Origin: Gammaproteobacteria bacterium
Lineage (GTDB): Bacteria; Pseudomonadota; Gammaproteobacteria; Pseudomonadales; Pseudohongiellaceae
DNA: 64,000 nt
NCBI GenBank assembly: GCA_002711845.1
Contig: PASF01000008.1
Coordinates: 186,001-250,000, forward strand
Reading direction: 5' to 3'
How positions within the stretch are numbered: position 1 is the first letter of the stretch; every line of letters starts with the position of its first letter. The position numbers and the translations under genes were made by a program. The notes under the pieces are model-generated. The model saw only the letters and a list, made by a program, of their open reading frames with translations, was not told the DNA's origin and ran no database searches. Below, one piece after another: positions 18,294 through 25,758 of the stretch.

Positions 18294-18529
18294 GTGACCA
18301 GCACCCACCAATGAAAACACCATATCAGCGCATGGCGTTCGCCTGGCAGATCATGACAGCCCGGCAGCGCCGTGGCCTTGCCATGATGGCGGGCGTGTCA
18401 GAGGCCGCTGGTGATAAGAATTGGTCAGACCTGATCGCTGATGAAGCAAAGGCCGTTATTGGTGCCCTGCGCTCTGCTGGCGTGGTCTGTGACATTATCC
18501 ACGATGACAGCGAAGGGGTGCCGCTTTGA
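18290..18529 (+). CDS. Hypothetical early prophage protein (79 aa)
   Basis: Small protein of unknown function, N-terminal half basic, directly upstream of the replication gene, whose TTG start overlaps its TGA stop. It may be a replication accessory or regulator by position only. Confidence 0.65.
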   Translation: MSDQHPPMKTPYQRMAFAWQIMTARQRRGLAMMAGVSEAAGDKNWSDLIADEAKAVIGALRSAGVVCDIIHDDSEGVPL

Positions 18530-20190
18530 CCGTTGCTGACCCATACAACAGACCGGCCAGGCGCAACCATCGGCCGGCCGGTGTCGATCATTGGGACAAT
18601 ATCAGGTTCAGGCGGCAGAAGTTTGACCGGATGCCCGGCGTTACGAAAACGCTGGAAGCCGGTTACATGAAAATTGCCAGGCGGTATTCATACGTCCAGG
18701 CAAACCGGGCATTGATCGACGCGGAAAAAACACTGATCCGTGGTGACCTGAATCTGGCATGGGATGACGAACAGGTTGTGCGTTGGTGCAAAAAACGCGC
18801 TGACGAAGTGGCTCACATTGTGGCCACGTTTTCCTGTGAGGCCAGCCAGGTCATGCAGGTGCTGAAAATACTGGCGCTCTATGATCTTGAATTCCCTGAC
18901 CGGCAAGTTGACCTATTTGGTTATGGCCCTGCCCTGCGCCGTTGTTCCTGCGAGCAATGGTGGCGGCGTCAGGTCCGGGTGCTTCAGGCTCGGGAAGTTG
19001 AAGAAATGGCCCGGTCATGGCGGCTGGTGCATGACAAGGGGCAAATCTATTGCAGTCACAACACGGTCAACCGGCGTCGAGCGCAAAAAGTGCGCAATGC
19101 CAAACTGTTGAGCCAGTTGAACGCAACCAATCAGGTCGGTCAGGAGTATCTGTTATCCGAGCTGGCAGACCTACAGGTCAGTAATCCTAAAATCCGGCGC
19201 TCTGAATTGATGGTGCGTATGCGCGGGTTTGAGGATCTGGCCGCATCGCAAGGCCGGGTCGGTGAGTTCTATACGATCACCTGCCCGTCGAAATATCACT
19301 CAACCAACAAAGGCGGTATCCCTAATGATAAATGGAACGGTTCAACTGTTCGTGAAGCGAATGATTATCTTGTTGGCCTATGGTCTAGGGTGCGCTCTGC
19401 TTTGGCCAGACGAGGTATTGACGTTTACGGGTTCAGGGTGGCTGAACCTCACTCTGACGGGTGTCCTCACTGGCATCTACTTCTCTTTGTGGTTCCATCT
19501 AGTGTTTTGGCTTGTCGATCTATCGTGGAGAGTTATGCGATGGCTGAGGATGGGACGGAGCCGGGGGCGCGGGATAATCGGTTCAAAGCTGTAAGCATTG
19601 ACCCGGCGCGAGGATCGGCGACCGGGTATATCGCCAAGTACATCAGCAAAAACATCGACGGGCATGGCGTCCATGATGATCTGTATGGTCATGAAGCAAA
19701 ATCCAGCGCAGTAAGAATTGAAGCATGGGCCGCGTGTCATGGTATCCGGCAGTTCCAGCAGATTGGTGGTCCATCTGTGACCGTGTGGCGTGAGCTGCGC
19801 CGGTTAAGTGAACCGGACAGCCCTGCGCCGGGCATGATTGAGCAGTGCCGCCAGGCGGCTGACAGTGCTAACTGGGCAGCGTTCTGTGTCCTGATGGGTT
19901 CCGGGCGCGGTCAGGCGCTGCAAATCGCCAGGGCAGCGGATATTGACCAGGCTACCGGCGAGTGCCTGAGTCCGGTCTATAACCGGTATGGCGAACCGGC
20001 CGTTGACCGGATTGTTGGCCTAATAGGTGACTTTGAGACCGTTTTGACGCGCATCTGGACGTGGACAGTTGAGCGACTGACAACAGCAGTAAAGAAGGTG
20101 AAAACGAAGGTGGTGCCCGGTTGGAGTTTGGTGCCGGGTTGGGTTTGTGAGAGTGGGCCGCCAGGCCCGCACTTGGAGTTCTGTCAATAA
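18526..20190 (+). CDS. rep: Rolling-circle replication initiator (HUH, two-tyrosine, phage gpA superfamily)
   Basis: A 554-residue endonuclease predicted to nick the phage origin and stay bound to the 5' end. Motif I FYTITCPSKYH is at 248-258, motif II HWHLLLF (H315, H317) at 315-321 and motif III YIAKYISKN with catalytic pair Y368/Y372. Two tyrosines spaced by three residues define superfamily I, shared by phiX174 gpA, P2 gpA and PM2 P12. It starts at TTG overlapping the previous stop (TTGA), with AAGGGG about ten bases upstream. Rep of this class implies a circular replicating genome. It does not by itself tell whether the virion holds ss or dsDNA. Confidence 0.93.
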   Translation: MTVADPYNRPARRNHRPAGVDHWDNIRFRRQKFDRMPGVTKTLEAGYMKIARRYSYVQANRALIDAEKTLIRGDLNLAWDDEQVVRWCKKRADEVAHIVATFSCEASQVMQVLKILALYDLEFPDRQVDLFGYGPALRRCSCEQWWRRQVRVLQAREVEEMARSWRLVHDKGQIYCSHNTVNRRRAQKVRNAKLLSQLNATNQVGQEYLLSELADLQVSNPKIRRSELMVRMRGFEDLAASQGRVGEFYTITCPSKYHSTNKGGIPNDKWNGSTVREANDYLVGLWSRVRSALARRGIDVYGFRVAEPHSDGCPHWHLLLFVVPSSVLACRSIVESYAMAEDGTEPGARDNRFKAVSIDPARGSATGYIAKYISKNIDGHGVHDDLYGHEAKSSAVRIEAWAACHGIRQFQQIGGPSVTVWRELRRLSEPDSPAPGMIEQCRQAADSANWAAFCVLMGSGRGQALQIARAADIDQATGECLSPVYNRYGEPAVDRIVGLIGDFETVLTRIWTWTVERLTTAVKKVKTKVVPGWSLVPGWVCESGPPGPHLEFCQ

Positions 20191-20208
20191 CTGTACGGGG
20201 TGGGAAAA

Positions 20209-20436
20209 ATGGCAAGGTCGAATATCAGAATGCAGGCAGCAGGAACGGAAAATCAGAGTGAGTCGGGGGAAAGCTATGTGCTGAAGTTCCTCCAGCAGGC
20301 GAGCTGGACTGACGTCAGAAAGCTGGCGAGTGATAACGGTGTGGTTAGCTGGCACCGGACGCGAGTGGAGGTCGAGCGCGATCTGGCCAAAGTACTGGCG
20401 AATAAGGCTGCTGAGTTGCAGTTGCAGGGGGCATGA
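20209..20436 (+). CDS. Hypothetical prophage protein (75 aa)
   Basis: Small protein following rep, start ATG at 20209 with GGGGTGGGA upstream. It has a conserved-looking helical core FLQQASWTDVRKLASDNGVVSWHRTR split by charged residues. Function unknown; stop overlaps the next gene's ATG. Confidence 0.65.
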   Translation: MARSNIRMQAAGTENQSESGESYVLKFLQQASWTDVRKLASDNGVVSWHRTRVEVERDLAKVLANKAAELQLQGA

Positions 20437-20675
20437 TGAAAAACGCGGACGTGCTGGACAAAGCAATTGACTGCGTGGCTGACGCCAGGTCGTTGATTGA
20501 GTCACTGGATGGTGCGCCGTCATGGGTGCGCAAACAGGAGCAGGCAAAGCAAGCCAGGCGAACGGCTGTTGCGGCTGTCGAGCTGATAGCGGAGCTGGTG
20601 CAGCGCGTCCGTGCTGACATGGTGAAAACGGGTCAAGTTGAGCAAACCGGGGGCGACAATGGCGACACAAAATAA
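20433..20675 (+). CDS. Hypothetical prophage protein (80 aa)
   Basis: Small, helical protein of unknown function; overlaps its upstream neighbour (ATGATG start at 20433) and runs 17 bases into the next gene. Part of the rep-ATPase operon. Confidence 0.62.
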   Translation: MMKNADVLDKAIDCVADARSLIESLDGAPSWVRKQEQAKQARRTAVAAVELIAELVQRVRADMVKTGQVEQTGGDNGDTK

Positions 20676-21078
20676 GGCGGTGCTGGGGTACATCCAGTGC
20701 GCTGACTGCGGTGAACGCGGATCGGTGCATGCTGCGGCCGGTCGACGAAATCAGTTGTATAAGCGGTGCGGGTGCGGCTGTGACCAGCGCAACGGTGCCG
20801 TTGTGCAATCGCGGCTGTGGTATGAAACCGAATGGCTGGACGGCATGAAGCCGGAAAAGGCACCGGCGCAGGTCCAGGCGCCAGAGGATTATTCCGGTCA
20901 GGTTGACCGGATTGACCAGCAACCACGCGGGGTTGCGGCCGATGACGAAACCGGTCAACAGACCGAAATTAGACCGGAATCTAAACCGGAAAATGAACCT
21001 GATCAGCCCGATAAAACCGGCCTTTGGTGGCTTGCCGGTGGTGTCGCTGCGCTGGCTGTATTGGTGGGCAGAGCATGA
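20659..21078 (+). CDS. Zinc-ribbon protein with C-terminal membrane anchor
   Basis: A 139-residue protein combining a Cys cluster near the N-terminus (IQCADCG, then RCGCGC, a CxxC/CxCxC zinc-binding pattern), a long polar linker rich in Asp, Glu, Gln and Pro, and a single C-terminal hydrophobic helix GLWWLAGGVAALAVLVGRA. This would be a tail-anchored protein exposing a small zinc domain. ATG at 20659 with GGGGGCGA upstream. It lies between rep and the ATPase; a role in genome packaging or virion membrane is possible but not shown. Confidence 0.7.
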   Translation: MATQNKAVLGYIQCADCGERGSVHAAAGRRNQLYKRCGCGCDQRNGAVVQSRLWYETEWLDGMKPEKAPAQVQAPEDYSGQVDRIDQQPRGVAADDETGQQTEIRPESKPENEPDQPDKTGLWWLAGGVAALAVLVGRA

Positions 21079-21608
21079 AAACTGAACCTATAGAACAGGA
21101 AGCGACAGAAAAAGCGGCGGCGGTCGATCCAGACGTGCAACAGCAGTTCAATCAGCTGGACGGGCTGCTGTTGGATTTCAAGCCAGAGCCGGAGGATGAT
21201 GCGCAAGGCGCTGACGCTGCAGACGCATCACCAGCGCCGACAATGGAAACTGGCGAAATGTGTACTGCCCTGCTGACCGTGATATTCACGCTGATGGCCG
21301 GTCGGCGCGGTGACCACTGGATGCTGTCCGATAAGGAATCGGAAATGCTGGGCAATGCACTGGCGGCGGTGCTGGATAAATACATACCGAAAATGCAAGG
21401 CGGTCCAGAGGCAACGCTGATCGTCGTGACGTTGTTGATTGTTGGTCCCAGGGCAATGGCTGACCGGCAAGTGAAAAAAGCCAGGGCAGAACAGGCCAGA
21501 GCAAAACCGGCAAAACAGGACGAAAAGCGCAAGGCCAGCGAGGACCAGCCAGCGCCACAACCGGCCGGTGCTGATGCCTCTGACCTATGGATCAAGGAAG
21601 CGGCTTAA
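21075..21608 (+). CDS. Membrane-associated prophage protein with basic, Ala/Lys-rich tail (177 aa)
   Basis: Residues 1-55 are acidic and polar, 60-75 and about 112-127 are hydrophobic helices (CTALLTVIFTLMAG, TLIVVTLLIVGP), and the C-terminal 50 residues are Lys/Ala/Gln-rich and disordered. Overlaps the previous gene (ATGA) and its TAA shares a base with the ATPase ATG. A DNA- or ATPase-partner role at the membrane is a guess from charge and position. Confidence 0.65.
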   Translation: MKTEPIEQEATEKAAAVDPDVQQQFNQLDGLLLDFKPEPEDDAQGADAADASPAPTMETGEMCTALLTVIFTLMAGRRGDHWMLSDKESEMLGNALAAVLDKYIPKMQGGPEATLIVVTLLIVGPRAMADRQVKKARAEQARAKPAKQDEKRKASEDQPAPQPAGADASDLWIKEAA

Positions 21609-22279
21609 TGGCAATCCGTGAAAATCCGAGTTTGCCGAATCGACATACCGCGTACATTGCCAAGTCGGGCGGCGGTAAAAGCCAGGCGCTGAAGCAAAAC
21701 AAGGCGATACCGCGAACCGGGGCGCGGGTGCTGCTGTGGGACCCTAACCGGGACCACAAAAAGCACTCTACCCTGTTCCCGTCAAATGATGTGGCCGGGT
21801 TCAACAAGGCCGTTGTTAAGGCCATGAAATCCGGCAAGGGCTTCCGGCTTGGGTACATCGGTGAGAACGGCGACTATGACGCGTTTGATAACATGTTCTG
21901 TCGGCTGGTGTGGGAATGCCTGGACGGTCAGATACCGCTGTACATCCTGATCGAAGAGCTGGCCGGGGTACAGAAGTCGCCCGGTGTCGCGCCTCCTGTG
22001 CTGCAAACCATCAGCAACCAATCCCGCAAGTATGGCGGCATAATGCACTGGACAACACAAAAGCCGACAGAGGTATCAAAAACGGTCATCAGTGCCACGG
22101 AAAATTTCTGGATCGGCAATCCGGGCAAGTTCTCCACCAAGGCAATGGAGGATTATCTTGCTAAAGCGGCCGAGTGTCCGAACGGTGCCGCTGATCTGAA
22201 GGCACTTAAACCACTGCAATTTTATCGATCAGATTCGGAAAAATCGGAGCTTGTAACACTGAAATACAAGAATATTTAA
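21608..22279 (+). CDS. P-loop ATPase of viral genome-packaging type (PM2 P9/PRD1 P9-like)
   Basis: A 223-residue ATPase with Walker A AKSGGGKS at 18-25, Walker B LYILIEELAG at 111-120 (paired Glu) and a downstream Gln/Asn-rich segment (TISNQSR, WTTQKP) matching the A32/FtsK-HerA packaging lineage. Its size is close to PM2 P9. No membrane helix is present. It lies at the end of the early operon, directly upstream of the late terminator and the capsid gene. Zot-type inovirus ATPases carry a membrane helix, which this lacks. Confidence 0.85.
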   Translation: MAIRENPSLPNRHTAYIAKSGGGKSQALKQNKAIPRTGARVLLWDPNRDHKKHSTLFPSNDVAGFNKAVVKAMKSGKGFRLGYIGENGDYDAFDNMFCRLVWECLDGQIPLYILIEELAGVQKSPGVAPPVLQTISNQSRKYGGIMHWTTQKPTEVSKTVISATENFWIGNPGKFSTKAMEDYLAKAAECPNGAADLKALKPLQFYRSDSEKSELVTLKYKNI

Positions 22280-22313
22280 CCTATAGGTTAAGCCACTAAA
22301 AACCGCTTTACAC

Positions 22314-22360
22314 AATGCTCCTTCTGGCCAATCGTTGCGGCCTGAAGGGGCATTTTTTTT
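22314..22360 (+). terminator. Rho-independent terminator after the ATPase gene
   Basis: Arms AATGCTCCTTCTGGCC and GGCCTGAAGGGGCATT pair with two imperfect positions around a nine-base loop and are followed by eight T. It separates the early and late prophage operons. Confidence 0.85.
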
Positions 22361-22395
22361 GTGCAAATTTTAATTTACCTGTCGAGGGTGAGCGG

Positions 22396-22533
22396 ATGAA
22401 AAGTTTTACATGGCAGCAGTTGGCTGTGATCGGTGCGGTGTCTTTGGTGGCTATCTATGCCAGCAATAACGAAGTGCCGATTTTGGGCGACAAGCTGAAA
22501 AAGGCAATGAGCGGCGGCACTGGCTGGCTGTAA
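22396..22533 (+). CDS. Tiny membrane protein A (45 aa), paralogue of the next gene
   Basis: A single hydrophobic helix (QLAVIGAVSLVAIYA) followed by SNNEVPILGDKLKKAM. ATG at 22396 follows GAGGGTGAG. The layout QQLxxIxAVSxxxxYASNxxVPxxG is repeated in the next 40-residue protein, so these are tandem paralogues. First gene of the late operon; a minor virion-membrane protein is the best guess. Confidence 0.75.
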   Translation: MKSFTWQQLAVIGAVSLVAIYASNNEVPILGDKLKKAMSGGTGWL

Positions 22534-22557
22534 CGGCTGGTTATACCGGGGGGCTGT

Positions 22558-22680
22558 ATGAACATCAAAGTCAATTATCAACAGTTGGGCCTGATCATCG
22601 CAGTATCTGCGTTGGTGGTGTACGCGAGTAATCGCCGGGTTCCAGTTTTCGGCAACGGCGTGCGCCGTGCCATAGGTTAA
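22558..22680 (+). CDS. Tiny membrane protein B (40 aa), paralogue of the previous gene
   Basis: Runs from ATG 22558 (GGGGGG upstream) to TAA 22680. It has one hydrophobic helix (GLIIAVSALVVYA) and the shared SNRRVPVFGNGVRRA motif. Ten bases before the capsid candidate. Confidence 0.72.
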   Translation: MNIKVNYQQLGLIIAVSALVVYASNRRVPVFGNGVRRAIG

Positions 22681-22690
22681 GGGGTCAATC

Positions 22691-23515
22691 ATGGCAAGTC
22701 GTTTGAATTTTGGGCAGTCACTGGATTTTGTGGGAGCGTTCGCCGCTGGCGGCAATCCTAAAATCTTCCTTGACGGTGGCCCGACACTGGAAGAGCTGAC
22801 GCTGGAAACGAATCTCGAAGCGGATGAATTTACGCTGCGGATTGAAGTCGATGGCGAAGAGCGCGTGAAAATCACTGGCACTGAAATGCTGGCGCGTGAG
22901 GCATATGAAGGCCGATCCGCAACGGCTGGGCAGTTTGTTCTGTCCTTCGCTGATGTGATGGCGCGTACCCTGCAGGGTGAAACAATGTCCGGGCTGACTA
23001 CTCAACCAGGTCAGCGTGTCCTGGTATCGCTGGAAATCGCCGGTACTGTCACGCCTGTTACACCTACCGGAACACTGTACGCCGAAACGTCAGGCAATCG
23101 CCCTGAAGAGTTCCGGCTGTATATTCTGCCGGAAATTATCCCTATCACCAAAACTGGCGAAAATGATTTTTCCAGCTTCCGGCGCGGGGTTCGCCCTCGT
23201 CAAAACTGGATTCGTCGAATTTTCCATTTTGGTGCCGTGTCCAAGTTGTCCATCAAACAGGACGATATGACCGTGTTCGGTGACCGTGAGTTGCCCAAGG
23301 CGATCAATGATGCCCGTTTGAAGCGCAACGGTAAGACAGTGCCGGCAGCCTGTTATGTGTATGACCCGATTCTGAAAGGTTCGGTGACCACTGACATGCT
23401 GGACACTTACGCCATGCGTGCGCTGCGCTTCAAGCTGACTACCACTGACAGCAATGATGTGACTGCGCTGACTGAGTACATGCTGGACGTGCGGCCTGTA
23501 AAACAGGCGGCTTAA
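22691..23515 (+). CDS. Candidate major capsid protein (double jelly-roll, PM2 P2-like)
   Basis: A 274-residue, about 30 kDa protein without signal peptide, membrane helix or cysteine-rich region (one Cys). It alternates short beta-type segments throughout (LTLETNLEADEFTLRIEVDG, MLAREAYEGRS, FRLYILPEIIPI, RIFHFGAVSKLSIKQ), as expected for two jelly-roll domains. PM2 P2 is 269 residues, lies downstream of the ATPase, and is followed by small membrane proteins, which is the order here. The strong AGGGG-type start at 22691 also fits a highly made protein. No motif proves it; structure prediction would. Confidence 0.72.
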   Translation: MASRLNFGQSLDFVGAFAAGGNPKIFLDGGPTLEELTLETNLEADEFTLRIEVDGEERVKITGTEMLAREAYEGRSATAGQFVLSFADVMARTLQGETMSGLTTQPGQRVLVSLEIAGTVTPVTPTGTLYAETSGNRPEEFRLYILPEIIPITKTGENDFSSFRRGVRPRQNWIRRIFHFGAVSKLSIKQDDMTVFGDRELPKAINDARLKRNGKTVPAACYVYDPILKGSVTTDMLDTYAMRALRFKLTTTDSNDVTALTEYMLDVRPVKQAA

Positions 23516-23530
23516 TCGCCAGGGGGTTTT

Positions 23531-23818
23531 ATGAGTCAGTCAACAGGTATGACCGTTGCCGGTAAGCATCCGTGGGTCAGCGTTGTTGAAACGCTGGCCG
23601 GGACTTACCTGCAGCATGAGCAAATCCGAAACGGCATTCCGTTGGGTTACAACGGAGCGCCGAACACGGCAGACGCATACCCGAAGGTGACAACGGGCGT
23701 TGATTACGATGGCACCACGCTGCGGCAGATTGTGCCAGGTGTTGACAATCAGCAGTTGGCGGTAGGTGTCGGTGGTCTGCTGGTGCTGGGTATCGTTGTC
23801 TACGCGCTGACGCGCTGA
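23531..23818 (+). CDS. Small virion-membrane protein candidate (95 aa)
   Basis: A soluble N-terminal part of about 75 residues and a C-terminal membrane helix (LAVGVGGLLVLGIVVYALTR). Directly behind the capsid candidate, with AGGGGG before the ATG. The topology resembles proteins that link capsid and inner membrane in membrane-containing phages. Confidence 0.72.
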   Translation: MSQSTGMTVAGKHPWVSVVETLAGTYLQHEQIRNGIPLGYNGAPNTADAYPKVTTGVDYDGTTLRQIVPGVDNQQLAVGVGGLLVLGIVVYALTR

Positions 23819-23827
23819 GGGGGTGTC

Positions 23828-24001
23828 ATGCCGTTTGTCGGTTATTTAATCTTCGGGCTGGGTACGCTCGCGCTGGGTACCGGCCTGAAGTGGGCCGGTG
23901 AAGGCGTAGAAGACACTGCAGACGGATTATCGAAAATAATCGTGGTGTCTGCAGTGGCCGGTGGCGCGTACATGCTCGCTAAAAAAACGAAGGTGATCTG
24001 A
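23828..24001 (+). CDS. Tiny membrane protein (57 aa)
   Basis: Two short hydrophobic stretches (FVGYLIFGLGTLALGTG and IIVVSAVAGGAYMLA) joined by an acidic loop, ending in KKTKVI. ATG at 23828 follows GGGGGT; TGA overlaps the next ATG (TGATG). Late operon. Confidence 0.72.
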   Translation: MPFVGYLIFGLGTLALGTGLKWAGEGVEDTADGLSKIIVVSAVAGGAYMLAKKTKVI

Positions 24002-24204
24002 TGCCTGGTATTCCTAATTTCCTGTTATCTGGTGGCGCTGGCGGTCTGACCGTTGCGCCGTCATCGACTGCCACCAGTGGCAAGGTCGGTAATACGCTGA
24101 ATTTTGGATCGTCTGCGGGCGGTGCCGGTGGCATGTCTACTCCTAATTTGCTGATTGTCGGTGGTGTGGTGCTGGCGGCGGTGTATCTGATGGGGCGTAA
24201 ATAA
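24001..24204 (+). CDS. Gly/Ser-rich tail-anchored small protein (67 aa)
   Basis: A flexible Gly/Ser/Thr-rich N-terminal half and one C-terminal helix (LLIVGGVVLAAVYLMGRK). Coupled to both neighbours by start/stop overlaps. Confidence 0.72.
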   Translation: MPGIPNFLLSGGAGGLTVAPSSTATSGKVGNTLNFGSSAGGAGGMSTPNLLIVGGVVLAAVYLMGRK

Positions 24205-24995
24205 TGGGCCTGGACTTATTCAACAGCAAAAGCAGCAGCACAACCAATGCGCCGACAACGGGCAGCCAGACTTCCAATGCACCAAGTTCTGCCATCAATG
24301 TGTCCGGTGACAAGGCGCACCACAATGTGACTGTGCATAACACGTCAACAGACTACGGCGCAGTTGCTGGCAGTCTGGCCGCTATCGATGATGCTATTTT
24401 TGAGTCCGCTGAGCTGGGTCAAATGGGTGTTGATGCGGGCACAGACATAGCGCGTCAGGGACTGCAAAGCGGTGTCTATGTTGCTGAGGGCGGCTTGCGG
24501 CTGGCTGAGACGGCGGTATATCAAAGCGGTGATTCACTGCGCGATATTATTGGATTCGGCCAGGGCATTCTTGACGGCGCTGCCGGGTTGGTGCGTGACG
24601 CCTTGCAAGAGGCCAGTTACCAGACAGCCAATGCGCTGGCAACGGCTGAAGCGGGTGTTGCTGCGGGTCAGGCCATGACGCGTGACGCCATCGATTCAAA
24701 CAACGCAATCACAAAAGACAGTCTCATGCTGTCGCAGTCGGTTGTTGAGCTGACCGATGATCTGTACGCCGAAAGCGCGGGATTCCTGCGCGGCACCATG
24801 ACAGATTTTACTGACACTGTTGTGCGCCTGGACGACAGCCGGAATAAAGAATCTGCGCAGACGCTGGACGCCATAACCGAGCTGGCTACTGTGGTCCAGA
24901 CCGGTGGCGAGTCGATCAACGCAAACGTGAACAAAATGATAGCGGGCCTTGCCATCGTCACGGCCGGTGCTATCGCGTGGAGGGCGCTGGCATGA
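24204..24995 (+). CDS. Long helical protein with C-terminal membrane anchor (263 aa)
   Basis: After a Ser/Thr/Asn-rich start, residues 55-235 are continuous Ala-rich, heptad-like helix with no proline, probably a rod or coiled coil, ending in a membrane helix (MIAGLAIVTAGAIAWRALA). A membrane-rooted stalk or DNA-delivery tube is a reasonable guess. No family is recognised. Confidence 0.72.
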   Translation: MGLDLFNSKSSSTTNAPTTGSQTSNAPSSAINVSGDKAHHNVTVHNTSTDYGAVAGSLAAIDDAIFESAELGQMGVDAGTDIARQGLQSGVYVAEGGLRLAETAVYQSGDSLRDIIGFGQGILDGAAGLVRDALQEASYQTANALATAEAGVAAGQAMTRDAIDSNNAITKDSLMLSQSVVELTDDLYAESAGFLRGTMTDFTDTVVRLDDSRNKESAQTLDAITELATVVQTGGESINANVNKMIAGLAIVTAGAIAWRALA

Positions 24996-25099
24996 AGAAA
25001 TTCAGCATGACCGTGGCCGCAATGGTGACAGCCGGGGTGATAACCGCGCTGATCGTTCGGAGTATCACTGACAAAAAATCAGAGGCAGACGCGCAATGA
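24992..25099 (+). CDS. Tiny membrane protein (35 aa)
   Basis: Starts at ATG 24992, overlapping the previous stop, and ends at TGA 25099, overlapping the next ATG. The sequence has one hydrophobic helix (MTVAAMVTAGVITALIV) and a charged tail. Overlaps at both ends support translation. Confidence 0.65.
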   Translation: MKKFSMTVAAMVTAGVITALIVRSITDKKSEADAQ

Positions 25100-25758
25100 C
25101 ATCAAGATCAGAATCCGGGCTCATTGTCATACCGGCCAATGGCCAGCATTCAATCCCAGCTGGTAAGTCGAATTACCTGTACTGCTATGATCAGAGCGGG
25201 CTGGTTGAGGTCACGCTGCGCCGTGACCGGCAGAGTACCGAAGTTCACATGATGGAACGATTTGGCAACCTGCAGGATCGTGACTTTGATGAATTCATCA
25301 TCAAAGACAAATCCGGCTCCAACAACACAGTGCGCTTTTTCTTTGGTCCGGGTCAGTACGGGACCAGCCAGGACCGTGCCAGTGTCAACATTGACGGCGT
25401 GATTGTCGGTGAAGTGGAAGTTACCAATACGCCTACGGTCAATCTGACCGGTTCCAGCGTGACCGTGGCCACCAATATCGCGAACACTGGCACGGCGCTG
25501 GATGACGTGACTGTCAGCAACGTGGCCGTTGCCATTGCCACTGGTGACCCGGGCGTGCGCCTGGAATTGATGATTTCAATTCCCGAAACTGAAACCAACG
25601 GCATCCGCATAGGCGGTTCCGATGTGACCGCCACCAAAGGCGGCTACATACCGCCAGGTACTATTGTCTTCGTGCCGTTTGAGTCAACGCTGTACGCCAT
25701 CCGTGACGGTGCTGCTGACGTGAAAGTGACCATGACCGCACTGCGGAGGGTTGCATAA
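25096..25758 (+). CDS. Candidate vertex/penton protein (220 aa)
   Basis: A beta-rich, soluble protein with two halves: residues 1-95 and a Val/Thr/Asn-rich middle leading to a C-terminal domain with IRIGGSDVTATKGGYIPPGTIVFVPF, a turn pattern seen in phage fibre and penton-base proteins. Placed just before the spike gene, where PM2-like phages keep vertex proteins. Function inferred from order and composition. Confidence 0.6.
   Translation: MTSRSESGLIVIPANGQHSIPAGKSNYLYCYDQSGLVEVTLRRDRQSTEVHMMERFGNLQDRDFDEFIIKDKSGSNNTVRFFFGPGQYGTSQDRASVNIDGVIVGEVEVTNTPTVNLTGSSVTVATNIANTGTALDDVTVSNVAVAIATGDPGVRLELMISIPETETNGIRIGGSDVTATKGGYIPPGTIVFVPFESTLYAIRDGAADVKVTMTALRRVA

Noticed and set aside
18526-20190. 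P2-like tailed prophage suggested by the gpA-type Rep
   Set aside because: No P2-type portal, terminase, sheath or tail genes follow; Rep of this class is also found in PM2 and microviruses.
20020-20958. 312-residue minus-strand frame inside the prophage
   Set aside because: Opposes several overlapping small genes with coupled starts; composition (Pro/His/Arg-rich) looks like an antisense shadow.
21608-22279. Zot-type filamentous phage assembly ATPase
   Set aside because: No membrane helix and no inovirus coat or adsorption genes nearby; the following genes fit an icosahedral phage instead.
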